DNA from: Aquimarina megaterium XH134 | Lineage (GTDB): Bacteria; Bacteroidota; Bacteroidia; Flavobacteriales; Flavobacteriaceae | Assembly (NCBI RefSeq): GCF_000520975.1 | Contig: NZ_JACB01000003.1 | Location: 372,001 to 436,000 of the forward strand | Length of the DNA stretch: 64,000 bases | Direction of reading: 5' to 3' | The notes under the pieces: model-generated | What the model was told of the DNA's origin: nothing | Databases searched by the model: none | What the model saw: the letters and a program-made list of their open reading frames with translations, nothing else | Translations under genes and position numbers: made by a program | In this document: positions 26,805 through 36,647 of the stretch, one piece after another | Position numbering within the stretch: position 1 is the first letter of the stretch | Layout of the letters: each line of letters opens with the position of its first letter

Positions 26805-28518
26805 GAACATCATTTATATAGGTATAGCAGTTCTTGTGGGACTATTAGGAGGTTACTTTATTTTTGGTAGTAACGATTCTACACAACATAATCACAATAA
26901 TCATCAGGAAGAAGCTACAACGGATCAAATGTGGACTTGCTCGATGCACCCACAAATCATGCAGACAGAACCTGGTGATTGTCCAATATGTGGTATGGAT
27001 CTAATTCCGGCAGGAACCAAAATAGATGGTCTATCTGCTGATCAATTTAAAATGACCGAGAATGCTATGGCATTAGCAAATATCCAAACTACTAATATTG
27101 GGGACTTAACAACAAGCGATAAAAACGGGATTACGTTATCTGGGAAAATAATGGAAAATGAAGAGGCAAATGCAGTACAAGCCAGTTATTTTGATGGTAG
27201 AATCGAACGGTTAAACATTAATTATAAAGGACAAGAAGTTAGAAAAGGACAAAAATTAGCAACTATATATGCCCCTGATCTTATCGCAGCACAGCAAGAA
27301 CTTATTACTGCAGTATCACTTAAAGAATCTCAACCAATACTATATAAAGCTGTTCGTAATAAATTAAAGTTATGGAAACTTTCAGACAATCAAATCAAAG
27401 CAATAGAATCTTCTGGTAAAGTTCAGGAAAACTTTCCCGTTTATGCAACCGTTTCAGGTACTGTTTTAGAAGTAATGAGTGCAGAAGGTGATTATATAAA
27501 ACAAGGGCAGCCTATTTTAAAAGTGAGTAATCTTAGTACAGTATGGGCAGAATTTGATGTATACGAAAACCAAATTGCACAATTTGAAAAAGGGCAGCAA
27601 ATCAATATTACTACCACAGCCTATCCCGACAAAAAATTTAAAGGCACAATTTCTTTTATAGATCCGACTTTAAATGCTAAAACAAGAACCGTTAGAATAA
27701 GAACTAATCTTAATAATAGTGATCATCTTTTTAAACCAGAAATGTTCGTGACTGGTAGTGTAGCAAGTAAAACCGAAATGACAACGCAGCCCCTTGTTGT
27801 TCCGGCAAGTGCTGTATTATGGACAGGTGAACGTTCTGTAGTGTACGTAAAAACAAGTGCTACCGAACCTATTTTTGAAATGAGAGAAGTAGTATTGGGA
27901 AGTGCTACAGGAAATACATATACAATTCTAAATGGACTTGATAATGATGATGAGATTGTAACTAACGGAGCATTTACTGTTGATGCAACTGCACAATTAC
28001 AAGGTAAAAAATCAATGATGAATAAAGAAGGAGGAAAAGCTATGACTGGCCATGAAGGACATATAGAAATGCAAATGGAGGTGTCAAAATCGTTTCAGAA
28101 AGACTTTTTACCAGCCTTTATACCATACTTACAAATGAAAGATGCATTTGTAGATTCTAATGCTTCTCAGGTTTCTACTTTTGCTAAAGTGACAAATAAA
28201 ATCTTAAAAGCAATTAAAACTTCAAATCTGAGTACCGTAGAAAAAACTCATCTTACAAATAGTATTAACACGTTAGATCATCTTGCAAATACTGAAGAAT
28301 TAGAAAAACAAAGAACCTATTTTGTTTCATTGAATGAGAATATAGTAGCGTTAGTATCCAACTTTACTGAATTAAACACAGCAATATATGTACAAAAATG
28401 CCCGATGGCTAATACTAATAAAGGAGCTATTTGGATAAGTAAAGAAAAAGAAATTCGTAATCCTTATTTTGGTGATGCAATGCTAACTTGCGGTAGTGTT
28501 ATTAACACAATTAAATAG
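26797..28518 (+). CDS. cusB: RND efflux periplasmic adaptor, CusB-like, with HMBD and DUF3347
   Basis: A 573-residue membrane-fusion protein linking CusA to the TolC-type duct. It has an N-terminal anchor (IIYIGIAVLVGLLGGYFIFG), a histidine-rich linker, then a heavy-metal-binding domain (CSMHPQIMQTEPGDCPICGM). The barrel-sandwich/alpha-hairpin/beta-barrel adaptor core spans about residues 80-415. A C-terminal DUF3347 domain (about 430-573) ends like the free DUF3347 lipoprotein in the same cluster. It overlaps the PepSY gene by 8 bases and converges with the module C regulator. The added metal-binding domains suggest that it collects Cu(I) itself. Confidence 0.92.
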   Translation: MNRNIIYIGIAVLVGLLGGYFIFGSNDSTQHNHNNHQEEATTDQMWTCSMHPQIMQTEPGDCPICGMDLIPAGTKIDGLSADQFKMTENAMALANIQTTNIGDLTTSDKNGITLSGKIMENEEANAVQASYFDGRIERLNINYKGQEVRKGQKLATIYAPDLIAAQQELITAVSLKESQPILYKAVRNKLKLWKLSDNQIKAIESSGKVQENFPVYATVSGTVLEVMSAEGDYIKQGQPILKVSNLSTVWAEFDVYENQIAQFEKGQQINITTTAYPDKKFKGTISFIDPTLNAKTRTVRIRTNLNNSDHLFKPEMFVTGSVASKTEMTTQPLVVPASAVLWTGERSVVYVKTSATEPIFEMREVVLGSATGNTYTILNGLDNDDEIVTNGAFTVDATAQLQGKKSMMNKEGGKAMTGHEGHIEMQMEVSKSFQKDFLPAFIPYLQMKDAFVDSNASQVSTFAKVTNKILKAIKTSNLSTVEKTHLTNSINTLDHLANTEELEKQRTYFVSLNENIVALVSNFTELNTAIYVQKCPMANTNKGAIWISKEKEIRNPYFGDAMLTCGSVINTIK

Positions 28519-28555
28519 AGATAGGAAAAAGAAATATCATCTTTTAATACTAATA

Positions 28556-29281
28556 CTATTTTTTAATAGCATTGGTTAAGTTATGTTTATACACATTACC
28601 AATGGGAATATCAATTCCTGTTATTTTTAAGCGATTACCTTCAATCGTTTGTATTTTTTTAAGAGCAATTATATAGGAACGATGTATTCTTAAAAATTGA
28701 TTTTCTGGTAAAGTGTTTTCAAAATTGGTTAACCTGTCTAATGATGTAATGGTCTCATTCTCGAGATGTATTTTGACATAACTTCCTAAACTTTCTAGAT
28801 ATAAAATACTATCTAATTGAATTTGATGCATTTTTTTGTCTCCTTTTACAAATATGCTATCATTTTGGTTTACATTTTTAGTGTTTGATAAAACTTGGTT
28901 TTGCGTTCCTTTTTGCATGCTATCCATCATTTTCTTTTGACTTTGAGCTTTATTTATAGCCTTCAAAAACCGTTCGAAACTAAATGGTTTTAAGAGATAA
29001 TCCAGAATATTTAATTCATAACCTTCAATAGCATATTCCTGATATGCTGTAGTTACAATAATTAGAGGAGGATCACTTAACGTACGTAAGAAATCTAATC
29101 CTTTAAGTTTTGGCATATTGATATCTAAAAAAATTAAATCTACCTGATTGTCATTCAAATAATTCATAGCGTCAAATGCCGAATAACATTCTTTAACAAC
29201 ATTTAAAAATGAAAGATTGGTACAATAGTTTTTTATCACTTTATGTGCCAAAGGTTCGTCATCTATAGTTATGCAGTTCAT
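28556..29281 (-). CDS. LytTR-family response regulator (module C)
   Basis: A 241-residue regulator with receiver (DDE at 7-9, phospho-acceptor D53 in FLDINMPKLKG, TTAYQEYA, LLKPFSFERF), a polar linker of about 20 residues, and a LytTR DNA-binding domain (LESLGSYVKIHLE, then LRIHRSYIIALKKI). It overlaps the kinase by 4 bases. It is close to the regulators of modules A and D. The triple repeat at 30370-30426, between this pair and the divergent ABC/M1 genes, is its probable target. Confidence 0.93.
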   Translation of the reverse strand: MNCITIDDEPLAHKVIKNYCTNLSFLNVVKECYSAFDAMNYLNDNQVDLIFLDINMPKLKGLDFLRTLSDPPLIIVTTAYQEYAIEGYELNILDYLLKPFSFERFLKAINKAQSQKKMMDSMQKGTQNQVLSNTKNVNQNDSIFVKGDKKMHQIQLDSILYLESLGSYVKIHLENETITSLDRLTNFENTLPENQFLRIHRSYIIALKKIQTIEGNRLKITGIDIPIGNVYKHNLTNAIKK

Positions 29282-30318
29282 TCTAGATTTAATTTTAAAT
29301 CAACAGTAAAAACAGTATCTTTTTTACTAATTTTTAGTTCATGTGCATTTGGGTAAATTAAAGATAATCTTCTTTTTACATTTTCAAGACCAATTCCACC
29401 ATCATTTCCATTTTCTGTATCACTAAAATTATTTTCAATATACAGATGTGCTAATTTTTCTGTTGCTTGTAGTTTAAAATTTATAAATGCATTTTTTTCC
29501 ATGAGATCAAAACCGTGTTTAAATGCATTTTCTAAAAATACAATTAAGATCATGGGGGCGATTTGTTTTGCCTCATTATCTATCTTGTTTTCGAAAGTAA
29601 TAATTCCACGATTATGATGCCGCATTTTTTGCAATTCAATAAAATTTTCTAAATATGTTACTTCTCCTCCAATAGAAACTTTGGGTTCTTTGCAATCATA
29701 AATTGTATAACGCATTATTTCAGACAATTTCAAAATTAACGATGCTGTTTTATCAGATTTTTCAAGTGAAAGCGCATACAAGTTATTTAATGTATTAAAG
29801 AAGAAATGCGGATTGATTTGATTTTTTAGTAATGACAATTCTAAATGAAGACGATCATTTTCGATTTGGTTTATTTTAGAGAGTTGAATAAACCATCGAT
29901 AAGATAGGTTTAATAATGTAGAAATCAGTATAATAACAATCATGCCAGTGATACCTTTTTCTGGTTCCATTTCCTGGTATGGTTGATTAAACCAATAGTG
30001 ATCCATTAAGGGTTCGCCATATCCTATTATATACCCCCAACCAATGATTACGATAAGAAGTAATATAACATAAATGAAGTATCGTTTTTTTACTAAATAC
30101 CTGGGGATAATCCAATAAATATTGAAATAAACAGGAGGGGCTATTAACAAAAGAATGCTTGTAGTAGCTTGAAGAAAATAATTAGTTAAAGATGATAGTG
30201 TAAATGCGTTTTTATCTGAAATAACAAAACCAAATACAACTATCAAAATGATACTAAATAGCACCAAAACATTAATAAAAATGTTTTTTTTCCTAGCATC
30301 TAATGTTTGAATTTTCAT
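29278..30318 (-). CDS. LytS-type sensor histidine kinase (module C)
   Basis: A 346-residue membrane kinase with four transmembrane segments in the first 160 residues; a loop of about 30 residues after the third one (YGEPLMDHYWFNQPYQEMEP) is the only candidate external sensor surface. The phospho-acceptor histidine is in INPHFFFNTLNNLY, the N-box in VFLENAFKHG and the G-box in GIGLENVKRRL. It is transcribed divergently from the ABC ATPase gene at 30542 with 223 bases between, unlike module A, where the same genes form one operon. Confidence 0.92.
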   Translation of the reverse strand: MKIQTLDARKKNIFINVLVLFSIILIVVFGFVISDKNAFTLSSLTNYFLQATTSILLLIAPPVYFNIYWIIPRYLVKKRYFIYVILLLIVIIGWGYIIGYGEPLMDHYWFNQPYQEMEPEKGITGMIVIILISTLLNLSYRWFIQLSKINQIENDRLHLELSLLKNQINPHFFFNTLNNLYALSLEKSDKTASLILKLSEIMRYTIYDCKEPKVSIGGEVTYLENFIELQKMRHHNRGIITFENKIDNEAKQIAPMILIVFLENAFKHGFDLMEKNAFINFKLQATEKLAHLYIENNFSDTENGNDGGIGLENVKRRLSLIYPNAHELKISKKDTVFTVDLKLNLE

Positions 30319-30369
30319 AGTAATGTATTCTTGAAAATAAAAATATTAAAACTATTGGAGTTTGACTAT

Positions 30370-30426
30370 TCTAATTAATGAATACCATATTTTCATCAAT
30401 GAAACTATGTTTTTTATCAACGAACA
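30370..30426 (+). promoter_or_regulatory. Candidate LytTR operator array: three half-sites at 21-bp steps
   Basis: The cores ATTAATGAA (30374), ATCAATGAA (30395) and ATCAACGAA (30416) are exactly 21 bp apart. The flanks of the second and third also agree (11 of 15 bases in 15-bp windows at 30391 and 30412). TTCATCAA at 30392-30399 is identical to the half-site of module A. The array lies between divergent kinase and ABC genes, so it could control both. Binding is inferred from known LytTR geometry. Confidence 0.55.
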
Positions 30427-30541
30427 GCATTCATTAATAATAATATACTTTTTAGCTATTTATATAAAGGAGTTGGTTAAAAAAAATTGATTTCTTCTTG
30501 CTCTTACCTTCTTTTTGTTCCTGATTTTAAAACAATAATTT

Positions 30542-31423
30542 ATGGAATTAGTAATCAAAAATTTATGCAAGACATATTCGAATGGAGTAAAAGCATTAGA
30601 TAGCCTTTCCCTAGAAATTTCTAACGGAATGTTTGGTTTGTTGGGACCTAATGGAGCTGGGAAATCATCGCTAATGAGAACGTTAGCCACCTTACAGGAG
30701 GCCGATAGTGGTACAATATATTTGAATGATATCAATATTCTCGAAAACCCAATTGAATTGCGAAAAATATTAGGGTATTTACCACAAGAATTTGGAGTAT
30801 ACCCAAAAATTACAGCAAAGCAATTACTAGATCATTTAGCAATATTAAAGGGAATAACCAATAACAAGGAAAGAATAGAATTAGTAAATTTTTTATTGCA
30901 AAAAGTAAATCTGTATGAAAAAAGAAACAAAAGTGTAAAAGGTTTTTCTGGTGGGATGAAACAAAGAATTGGTATTGCTCAAGCCTTAATTGGCAATCCT
31001 AAACTAATTATTGTTGATGAGCCTACTGCAGGATTAGATCCCGGGGAAAGAAATAGATTTCATAACCTTCTCGCAGATGTAGCAGAAGATGTTATTATTA
31101 TTCTTTCTACACATATTGTAGAAGATGTGAGAGAACTATGCCAAAATATGGCGATTATGAATCAGGGAAAACTAATCTGTAAGGGTAGACCACAACATGT
31201 AATTGATGAATTAAACGATAAAGTATGGCAGAAGCTAATTGGGCGAAATGAACTTGAAGAGTATAGTAATGAACATATGATTATCTCGAATAAAATGGTT
31301 GGGGGTAAACCTTTAATTCATGTTTTAAGTGACATAAAACCGGGAGTAGGATTTACTCTTGTTCCACCAACTCTGGAAGATGTGTTTTTCTCTAAAATTA
31401 ATACGACCAGAGAAGTAGTCTAA
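30542..31423 (+). CDS. ABC transporter ATP-binding protein (module C)
   Basis: A 293-residue nucleotide-binding subunit. It has Walker A GPNGAGKSSLMRTL, Q-loop LPQEFGVYPKI, signature FSGGMKQRIGIAQAL, Walker B LIIVDEPTAGLDPGE and STHIVED. A family-specific C-terminal extension of about 80 residues (VWQKLIGRNELEEY, then PPTLEDVFFSKI) is shared with the paralogues at 6070 and 56257 and probably docks on their permease partners. It is followed after 32 bases by the permease/M1 gene. Confidence 0.94.
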   Translation: MELVIKNLCKTYSNGVKALDSLSLEISNGMFGLLGPNGAGKSSLMRTLATLQEADSGTIYLNDINILENPIELRKILGYLPQEFGVYPKITAKQLLDHLAILKGITNNKERIELVNFLLQKVNLYEKRNKSVKGFSGGMKQRIGIAQALIGNPKLIIVDEPTAGLDPGERNRFHNLLADVAEDVIIILSTHIVEDVRELCQNMAIMNQGKLICKGRPQHVIDELNDKVWQKLIGRNELEEYSNEHMIISNKMVGGKPLIHVLSDIKPGVGFTLVPPTLEDVFFSKINTTREVV

Positions 31424-31455
31424 ATACTGTATTCATCAACTAAAAACGTAACACT

Positions 31456-34400
31456 ATGTTTAAAACATTCTTTTTGAAAGAGATTTCTATGGGTATAAAA
31501 AGACCCATGACATATATATTCTTTTCCATATTTACAATAATTGCGACTATAGGGGTTGTCAATGAAAATATAGTATTTGGAGGAGCAGTAGGAAACGTCT
31601 TAAAAAATGCACCACATATTATCACCATTTATGTAGCGAATATGTCAATTTTTGGATTGCTAATCGCTACAGCATATTTTAATAATGCGGCTTTGAGAGA
31701 TTATCAAAATCATTTTGATGAAATTATTTTTAGTACACCCATTCATAAAGCTGGCTACTTTTTTGGTCGTTTTTTTGGAGCGCTTTTTCTGTCTACAATC
31801 CCATTGTTAGGTGTGTTTCTTGGGTTTTTAATTGGATCAAATATGGGACCCGAAGAAGGAATGATGAATGCCAATAGAGTAGGAGACCTGCAATTGAACG
31901 TTTTTGTAAATAACTATTTTTTATATGTCTTACCAAATATGTTTGTTTCGGGAGCTATTATTTATGCCATAGCTCTAAAATGGAAAAGTACTATTATATC
32001 TTTTATCGCTACAGTTATCATTATTATTGGATATCTGGTCACGGGAACATTTTTAACCGATATAAACACCGAATACTTAGCTGCAATCACAGATATGTTA
32101 GGAGTTAGAGCATATCAAATAGATTCTAAATACTTTACAAGTGTTGAAAAAAACACAAATGTTATTTCTGTTAATGGTTGGTTATTTATCAATAGAATTA
32201 TATGGGTAATCATAGCACTTGTTATTATCGTTAGTTCATATATATCTTTTTCATTTATTCAGAAGAATAAAAAAGCAGAAAAAGAAAAGAAAGCCAGTAA
32301 AAAGGATCAAACTATCAAAATTTATAGCCTTCCAAGAGTGCAAAGTAGTTTTAATTTCATGACTTCAATAAAGCAGTTTATTAGTTTTTTTAAAATAAAC
32401 TTTTACACCATTTTAAAAAGTAACACTTTTAAAATAATGCTTATTGTCGGGGCTCTAATTTTGATTAATAAATTACTAAATGGTTTTGATTTTTATGGAG
32501 TTAAGTCTTATCATGTTACTTATAAAATGTTGGATTTCAATCGACCTATATGTACGATTGTTGGAATGATCATGTTAGTTTTTTTTAGCGGAGAATTAGT
32601 TTGGAAAGAACGATCAAGTAATATTAACGGAGTTATAGATGGATCACCGCACAGTTCAATCGTTTTGCTTCTTGCCAAAATTACTTCATTAATAGTAATT
32701 AATGTTGTATTTGATGTATTTCTTATTTTGATTTCTATAAGTTATCAATTATTAAGTGGATACACTAGTCCAGATATCCATGTATATGTATTAGATTTTA
32801 TCTACTCTGGATTATTAATGTATATAGCTTGGTCTTGTATTTTGGTCTTCATACAAATTATTATAAACCATAAATATATAAGCTATTTTATTTCAATAGT
32901 ATTACTGTTCTTGTTTGAATTTGTTATTGTGGATGCCTTAGGAATAGAGTCATTTATGTTAAATCTTGGTTTTACACCAAACTATCAATATTCTGACATG
33001 AACGGTTTTAGTGAAGCTCTGATTTCAAAAAACTGGTTTAGTTTATATTGGATATTGTTTGGTTTATTACTTATTACTATAGGAAGTCTTTTATGGATAA
33101 GAGGTTCTTTAAAAAGAATAAAAGATAGAATTAAGTCTGCCAAGAAGCATTTTACAAAGAAATATGCATTGATTCTAATTACAATTGTTCATTTATTTTT
33201 CTTAACAACCAGCTTTGTTTATTACAATACACAAATAATAAATCCCTATAAATCTGTCAATGAAATAGAAGTCATGCAGGTTTCTTACGAAAAGAAATAT
33301 AAAAAATATGAAAATACCCCACAACCTAAGTTTGGTGATGTTACTTATAAAGTTGATATCTATCCCAAGGAACGTAATTTATTGGCCAAAACTCATATTA
33401 GTTTATTAAACAAGACAAATGCGACAATAGATTCTTTGCATTACTCTATTTCACGATACTATGCAAAAGAGAAATGGGATATTGTTTTAAAGATTCCGAA
33501 TGCAAAATTAGTTCTTGATGATAAAGAATTAGGGTATCAAATATATAAATTAGATACTCCGTTACAACCAGGCTCTAAAATTGATATTGTTATAGATGCT
33601 GTATATAAAAGTCAGGGGTTCGAAAACACTGTTTCAAATTTACGTGTAGCAAAAAATGGAACTTTTATCGAGTGTAGCTATATATTACCTACAATTGGAT
33701 ATGATAAAAATAATGAGCTCATGGATCAAAATGACAGAAAGAAATATAATTTCCCTTCCAGAAAACGAATGGCTACTTTAAATGCTAATGATGATATTAA
33801 CACTAAACAAAATTATTTTACCGAAGGAGAATCTGATTGGGTAAATGTTGAAACGATTATTTCAACATCAAGTAATCAAATTGCTATTGCTCCTGGAACA
33901 TTAATAAAAGAATGGAGAGCTAATGGGCGTTCATATTTTAAGTATAAAAATGATCACAGCTCTTTAAATTTTGTCAATTTTATGTCTGCAGAGTATAAGG
34001 TATCTCGCAAAAAGTGGAATGGTATAGATCTCGAAGTATATTATCATAAAGATCATGATTATAATATTGATATGATGCTGGATGCTATAGAAGAATCATT
34101 GAAATATTATACCAAAAACTTTGGGCCTTATGTCCATAACCAAGCCAGAATCATTGAGATTCCGAGGTATTATAACTTTGCACAAGCGTTTCCGGGTACG
34201 ATGCCTTATACCGAGGGTGGTGGATTTACAACAGACCTGTCAAACAAAAATGATAACAATGTTATTGAAGCCATCATAGCACATGAGATGGCGCACCAAT
34301 ATTGGGCACACCAGATAGTAGGAGCAAATATGCAAGGAGCTACTATGTTATCTGAAAGTTTTTCAGAGTATGCCGCATTGATGGTAATGAAAAACAGGAT

Positions 34401-35049
34401 AAAGGATGATAGTAAAATGAAACAATATCTAAATTATGATTTTGAAAAATATCTAAAAGGCAGAAGTGCTGAAACCGAAAAAGAATTGCCTTTGTACAAA
34501 GTAGAAAATCAAGGATATATTCATTATGGTAAAGGAAGTGTTGTCTTGTATGCTTTACAAGATTATATAGGAGAAAAGAAAATGAATACTGCTTTAAAAA
34601 CCTTTTTGGATGAATATAAATATAAAGAATCACCCTATCCAACAACTCATGATTTTTTAAGACATTTAAAACCACAAGTTCCCGATTCATTAAATTACTT
34701 GATAACCGATTGGATAAAAGAAATCACTTTATATGATTATCGTTTAAATAATGCTGATTATAAAAGAAAAGGAAACGGAAAATATGAAGTTTCTATGGAT
34801 ATTGAAGCGTATAAAATAAAAGTTGATAGTTTGGGTACAGAAACTAAAGTAAAACAACACGATTGGGTAGATATAGGAGTATATAGAGATACAGATAAAA
34901 AGCACTTGATTTACTCAAAAAGGGTTCTTTTTACCGATGAGAAGATGAATTTTTCTTTTGAGGTTGATACCATTCCTGCAAAAGCTGTAATCGATCCAAA
35001 ACGATTATTAATAGAACGGGTAATCGATGATAATAGTAAAGAATTTTGA
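31456..35049 (+). CDS. ABC transporter permease fused to M1-family aminopeptidase-like domain (module C)
   Basis: A 1197-residue fusion: two ABC-2-type membrane halves over about the first 600 residues, then an extracytoplasmic M1-like region. Zinc-site residues are H943, E944, H947 (HEMAHQYWAH) and E967, with 19 residues between the last histidine and the glutamate, as in both paralogues. The tyrosine motif is HYGKGSVVLY. The GxMEN position reads QAFPGTMPYTE, so the canonical exopeptidase anchor is absent. It is paired with the ATPase gene 32 bases upstream. Whether it cleaves peptides during transport or only binds them is open. Confidence 0.9.
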   Translation: MFKTFFLKEISMGIKRPMTYIFFSIFTIIATIGVVNENIVFGGAVGNVLKNAPHIITIYVANMSIFGLLIATAYFNNAALRDYQNHFDEIIFSTPIHKAGYFFGRFFGALFLSTIPLLGVFLGFLIGSNMGPEEGMMNANRVGDLQLNVFVNNYFLYVLPNMFVSGAIIYAIALKWKSTIISFIATVIIIIGYLVTGTFLTDINTEYLAAITDMLGVRAYQIDSKYFTSVEKNTNVISVNGWLFINRIIWVIIALVIIVSSYISFSFIQKNKKAEKEKKASKKDQTIKIYSLPRVQSSFNFMTSIKQFISFFKINFYTILKSNTFKIMLIVGALILINKLLNGFDFYGVKSYHVTYKMLDFNRPICTIVGMIMLVFFSGELVWKERSSNINGVIDGSPHSSIVLLLAKITSLIVINVVFDVFLILISISYQLLSGYTSPDIHVYVLDFIYSGLLMYIAWSCILVFIQIIINHKYISYFISIVLLFLFEFVIVDALGIESFMLNLGFTPNYQYSDMNGFSEALISKNWFSLYWILFGLLLITIGSLLWIRGSLKRIKDRIKSAKKHFTKKYALILITIVHLFFLTTSFVYYNTQIINPYKSVNEIEVMQVSYEKKYKKYENTPQPKFGDVTYKVDIYPKERNLLAKTHISLLNKTNATIDSLHYSISRYYAKEKWDIVLKIPNAKLVLDDKELGYQIYKLDTPLQPGSKIDIVIDAVYKSQGFENTVSNLRVAKNGTFIECSYILPTIGYDKNNELMDQNDRKKYNFPSRKRMATLNANDDINTKQNYFTEGESDWVNVETIISTSSNQIAIAPGTLIKEWRANGRSYFKYKNDHSSLNFVNFMSAEYKVSRKKWNGIDLEVYYHKDHDYNIDMMLDAIEESLKYYTKNFGPYVHNQARIIEIPRYYNFAQAFPGTMPYTEGGGFTTDLSNKNDNNVIEAIIAHEMAHQYWAHQIVGANMQGATMLSESFSEYAALMVMKNRIKDDSKMKQYLNYDFEKYLKGRSAETEKELPLYKVENQGYIHYGKGSVVLYALQDYIGEKKMNTALKTFLDEYKYKESPYPTTHDFLRHLKPQVPDSLNYLITDWIKEITLYDYRLNNADYKRKGNGKYEVSMDIEAYKIKVDSLGTETKVKQHDWVDIGVYRDTDKKHLIYSKRVLFTDEKMNFSFEVDTIPAKAVIDPKRLLIERVIDDNSKEF

Positions 35050-35085
35050 GATAGGTCTAATCTTTTATAGATATTCAGCAAAATA

Positions 35086-35150
35086 GCATAAGAGTAGGGT
35101 AAAGCAAAAAAATGATTAATACTTCTAATTTTAGTTTCTTACTCTTATGC
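35086..35150 (+). repeat. Long-loop inverted repeat upstream of DEAD-box helicase gene
   Basis: GCATAAGAGTA (35086-35096) and TACTCTTATGC (35140-35150) are a perfect 11-bp inverted repeat with a 43-base AT-rich loop; two or three more pairs are possible inward. It lies in the 252-bp gap before the helicase gene at 35302. No T-tract follows, so it is not a standard terminator. It may be part of a long structured leader, as known for cold-shock genes in other bacteria (inference). Confidence 0.45.
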
Positions 35151-35301
35151 CATGGCTGAAGGCAAAATATTATAGGCCTCACAACTGTTGGACAAAATCG
35201 TGATGAATATGATACGCCATGTAAAGCCATTTATTCGCCAGCTTTTTTAAAACTGTACAGAATACTCTATTTATACTTCTATCTTTACCAAAAATTATTT
35301 T

Positions 35302-36642
35302 ATGTCAAGACAGTTTTCTGATTTAGGAGTTTTAGTTCCATTACAAAAAAGTTTAGTAGATCTAAACTTTTCTACACCAACCGATATTCAGGAAAAATCA
35401 ATTCCTATTTTATTACAGAAGAAGGATGATTTTGTTGGTTTGTCCAAAACCGGAACAGGAAAAACAGCTGCATTCGGATTGCCGTTGTTGCAAATGATTG
35501 ATGCAAGTAATCCAAGTATTCAGGCGGTAATATTAGCTCCGACCAGAGAATTAGGGCATCAGATTCATAGCGATTTAACATCTTTTATTAAATACTTACC
35601 TGATATTTCTATTGTTTCTGTGTGTGGAGGAATTCCTATCAAACCTCAAATAGAACGTTTAACTGATACAACCCATATAATTATTGCAACTCCTGGTCGT
35701 TTAATTGATTTACTTAATCGTAATGCTATTAATATTAAAAATGCTAACTATTTGGTTCTAGATGAGGCAGATGAAATGGTAAAATCTTTAAAAGAAGATT
35801 TGGATAAAATAGTTACGGCGCTACCAAAAAAGAGAAGAACCATTCTGTTTACTGCTACAATGCCTGGAACCATAAAACAGATGATACAAAATTATATGTC
35901 TAAGCACATTATTCAAGTAAGTGCTGATATGGAAACCGTTGGACATCAAGGTATAGATCACAAATATGTTGTTGTTGAGCCTATAGAAAAATTAGAAGTA
36001 CTAATGCATTTTCTTAGTTCAAAAGAAGGAGAGCGAGGTATTATTTTTTGCAAAACGAAAGCAGCCGTAAATAAGCTGGCAAAGAATCTGGCGATTAATA
36101 AATTTTCTTCTGGAGCACTACATGGTAGCTTATCACAACCGATTCGTGATAGAATTATGGGGCAATTTAGAGAAGGACATATAGATATTCTTGTTGCTAC
36201 AGACTTGGCTGCTAGAGGAATTGATATTAAAGAAATATCATATGTAGTCAATTATCATTTACCAGATGTTTATGATACTTATGTACATCGAAGTGGAAGA
36301 ACGGCAAGAGCAGGGGCAAAGGGACTATCTTTAACGATATTACAACAAGAAGAAGTAGAAGATATAGCAGAATTTGAATCTGTTTTAGGTATAGCTTTTA
36401 AAGAATTTAAAAAAGCTAATGAACAAAGTATAGAAGAGAATAATGGACTTTTATGGGCAAAGAAAATATTTAAAACCAAACCCAACCATACAGTATCTAC
36501 TGAGTTTAAAGACAAAATCAAAACGGTTTTTCATCACCTTACTAAAGAGGAGTTGATAGAAAAAATGTTAGCAAATTACCTTGCACAACATAAAAATTCT
36601 ATCATTACAAAAACAGAAATACCTAAGAAGAAAAAGAAGTAA
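35302..36642 (+). CDS. DEAD-box ATP-dependent RNA helicase
   Basis: A 446-residue RNA helicase. It has the Q-motif region (FSTPTDIQEKSIP), motif I SKTGTGKTAAF, Ia APTRELGHQI, motif II VLDEADEM, motif III TATMPG and motif VI HRSGRTARAG. The C-terminus ends in a lysine run (EIPKKKKK), common in flavobacterial RhlE/CsdA-like helicases and probably for RNA contact. A second helicase follows after 5 bases and a cold-shock protein after that, so roles in ribosome assembly or mRNA unwinding in the cold are likely (context inference). Confidence 0.93.
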   Translation: MSRQFSDLGVLVPLQKSLVDLNFSTPTDIQEKSIPILLQKKDDFVGLSKTGTGKTAAFGLPLLQMIDASNPSIQAVILAPTRELGHQIHSDLTSFIKYLPDISIVSVCGGIPIKPQIERLTDTTHIIIATPGRLIDLLNRNAINIKNANYLVLDEADEMVKSLKEDLDKIVTALPKKRRTILFTATMPGTIKQMIQNYMSKHIIQVSADMETVGHQGIDHKYVVVEPIEKLEVLMHFLSSKEGERGIIFCKTKAAVNKLAKNLAINKFSSGALHGSLSQPIRDRIMGQFREGHIDILVATDLAARGIDIKEISYVVNYHLPDVYDTYVHRSGRTARAGAKGLSLTILQQEEVEDIAEFESVLGIAFKEFKKANEQSIEENNGLLWAKKIFKTKPNHTVSTEFKDKIKTVFHHLTKEELIEKMLANYLAQHKNSIITKTEIPKKKKK

Positions 36643-36647
36643 AACGT

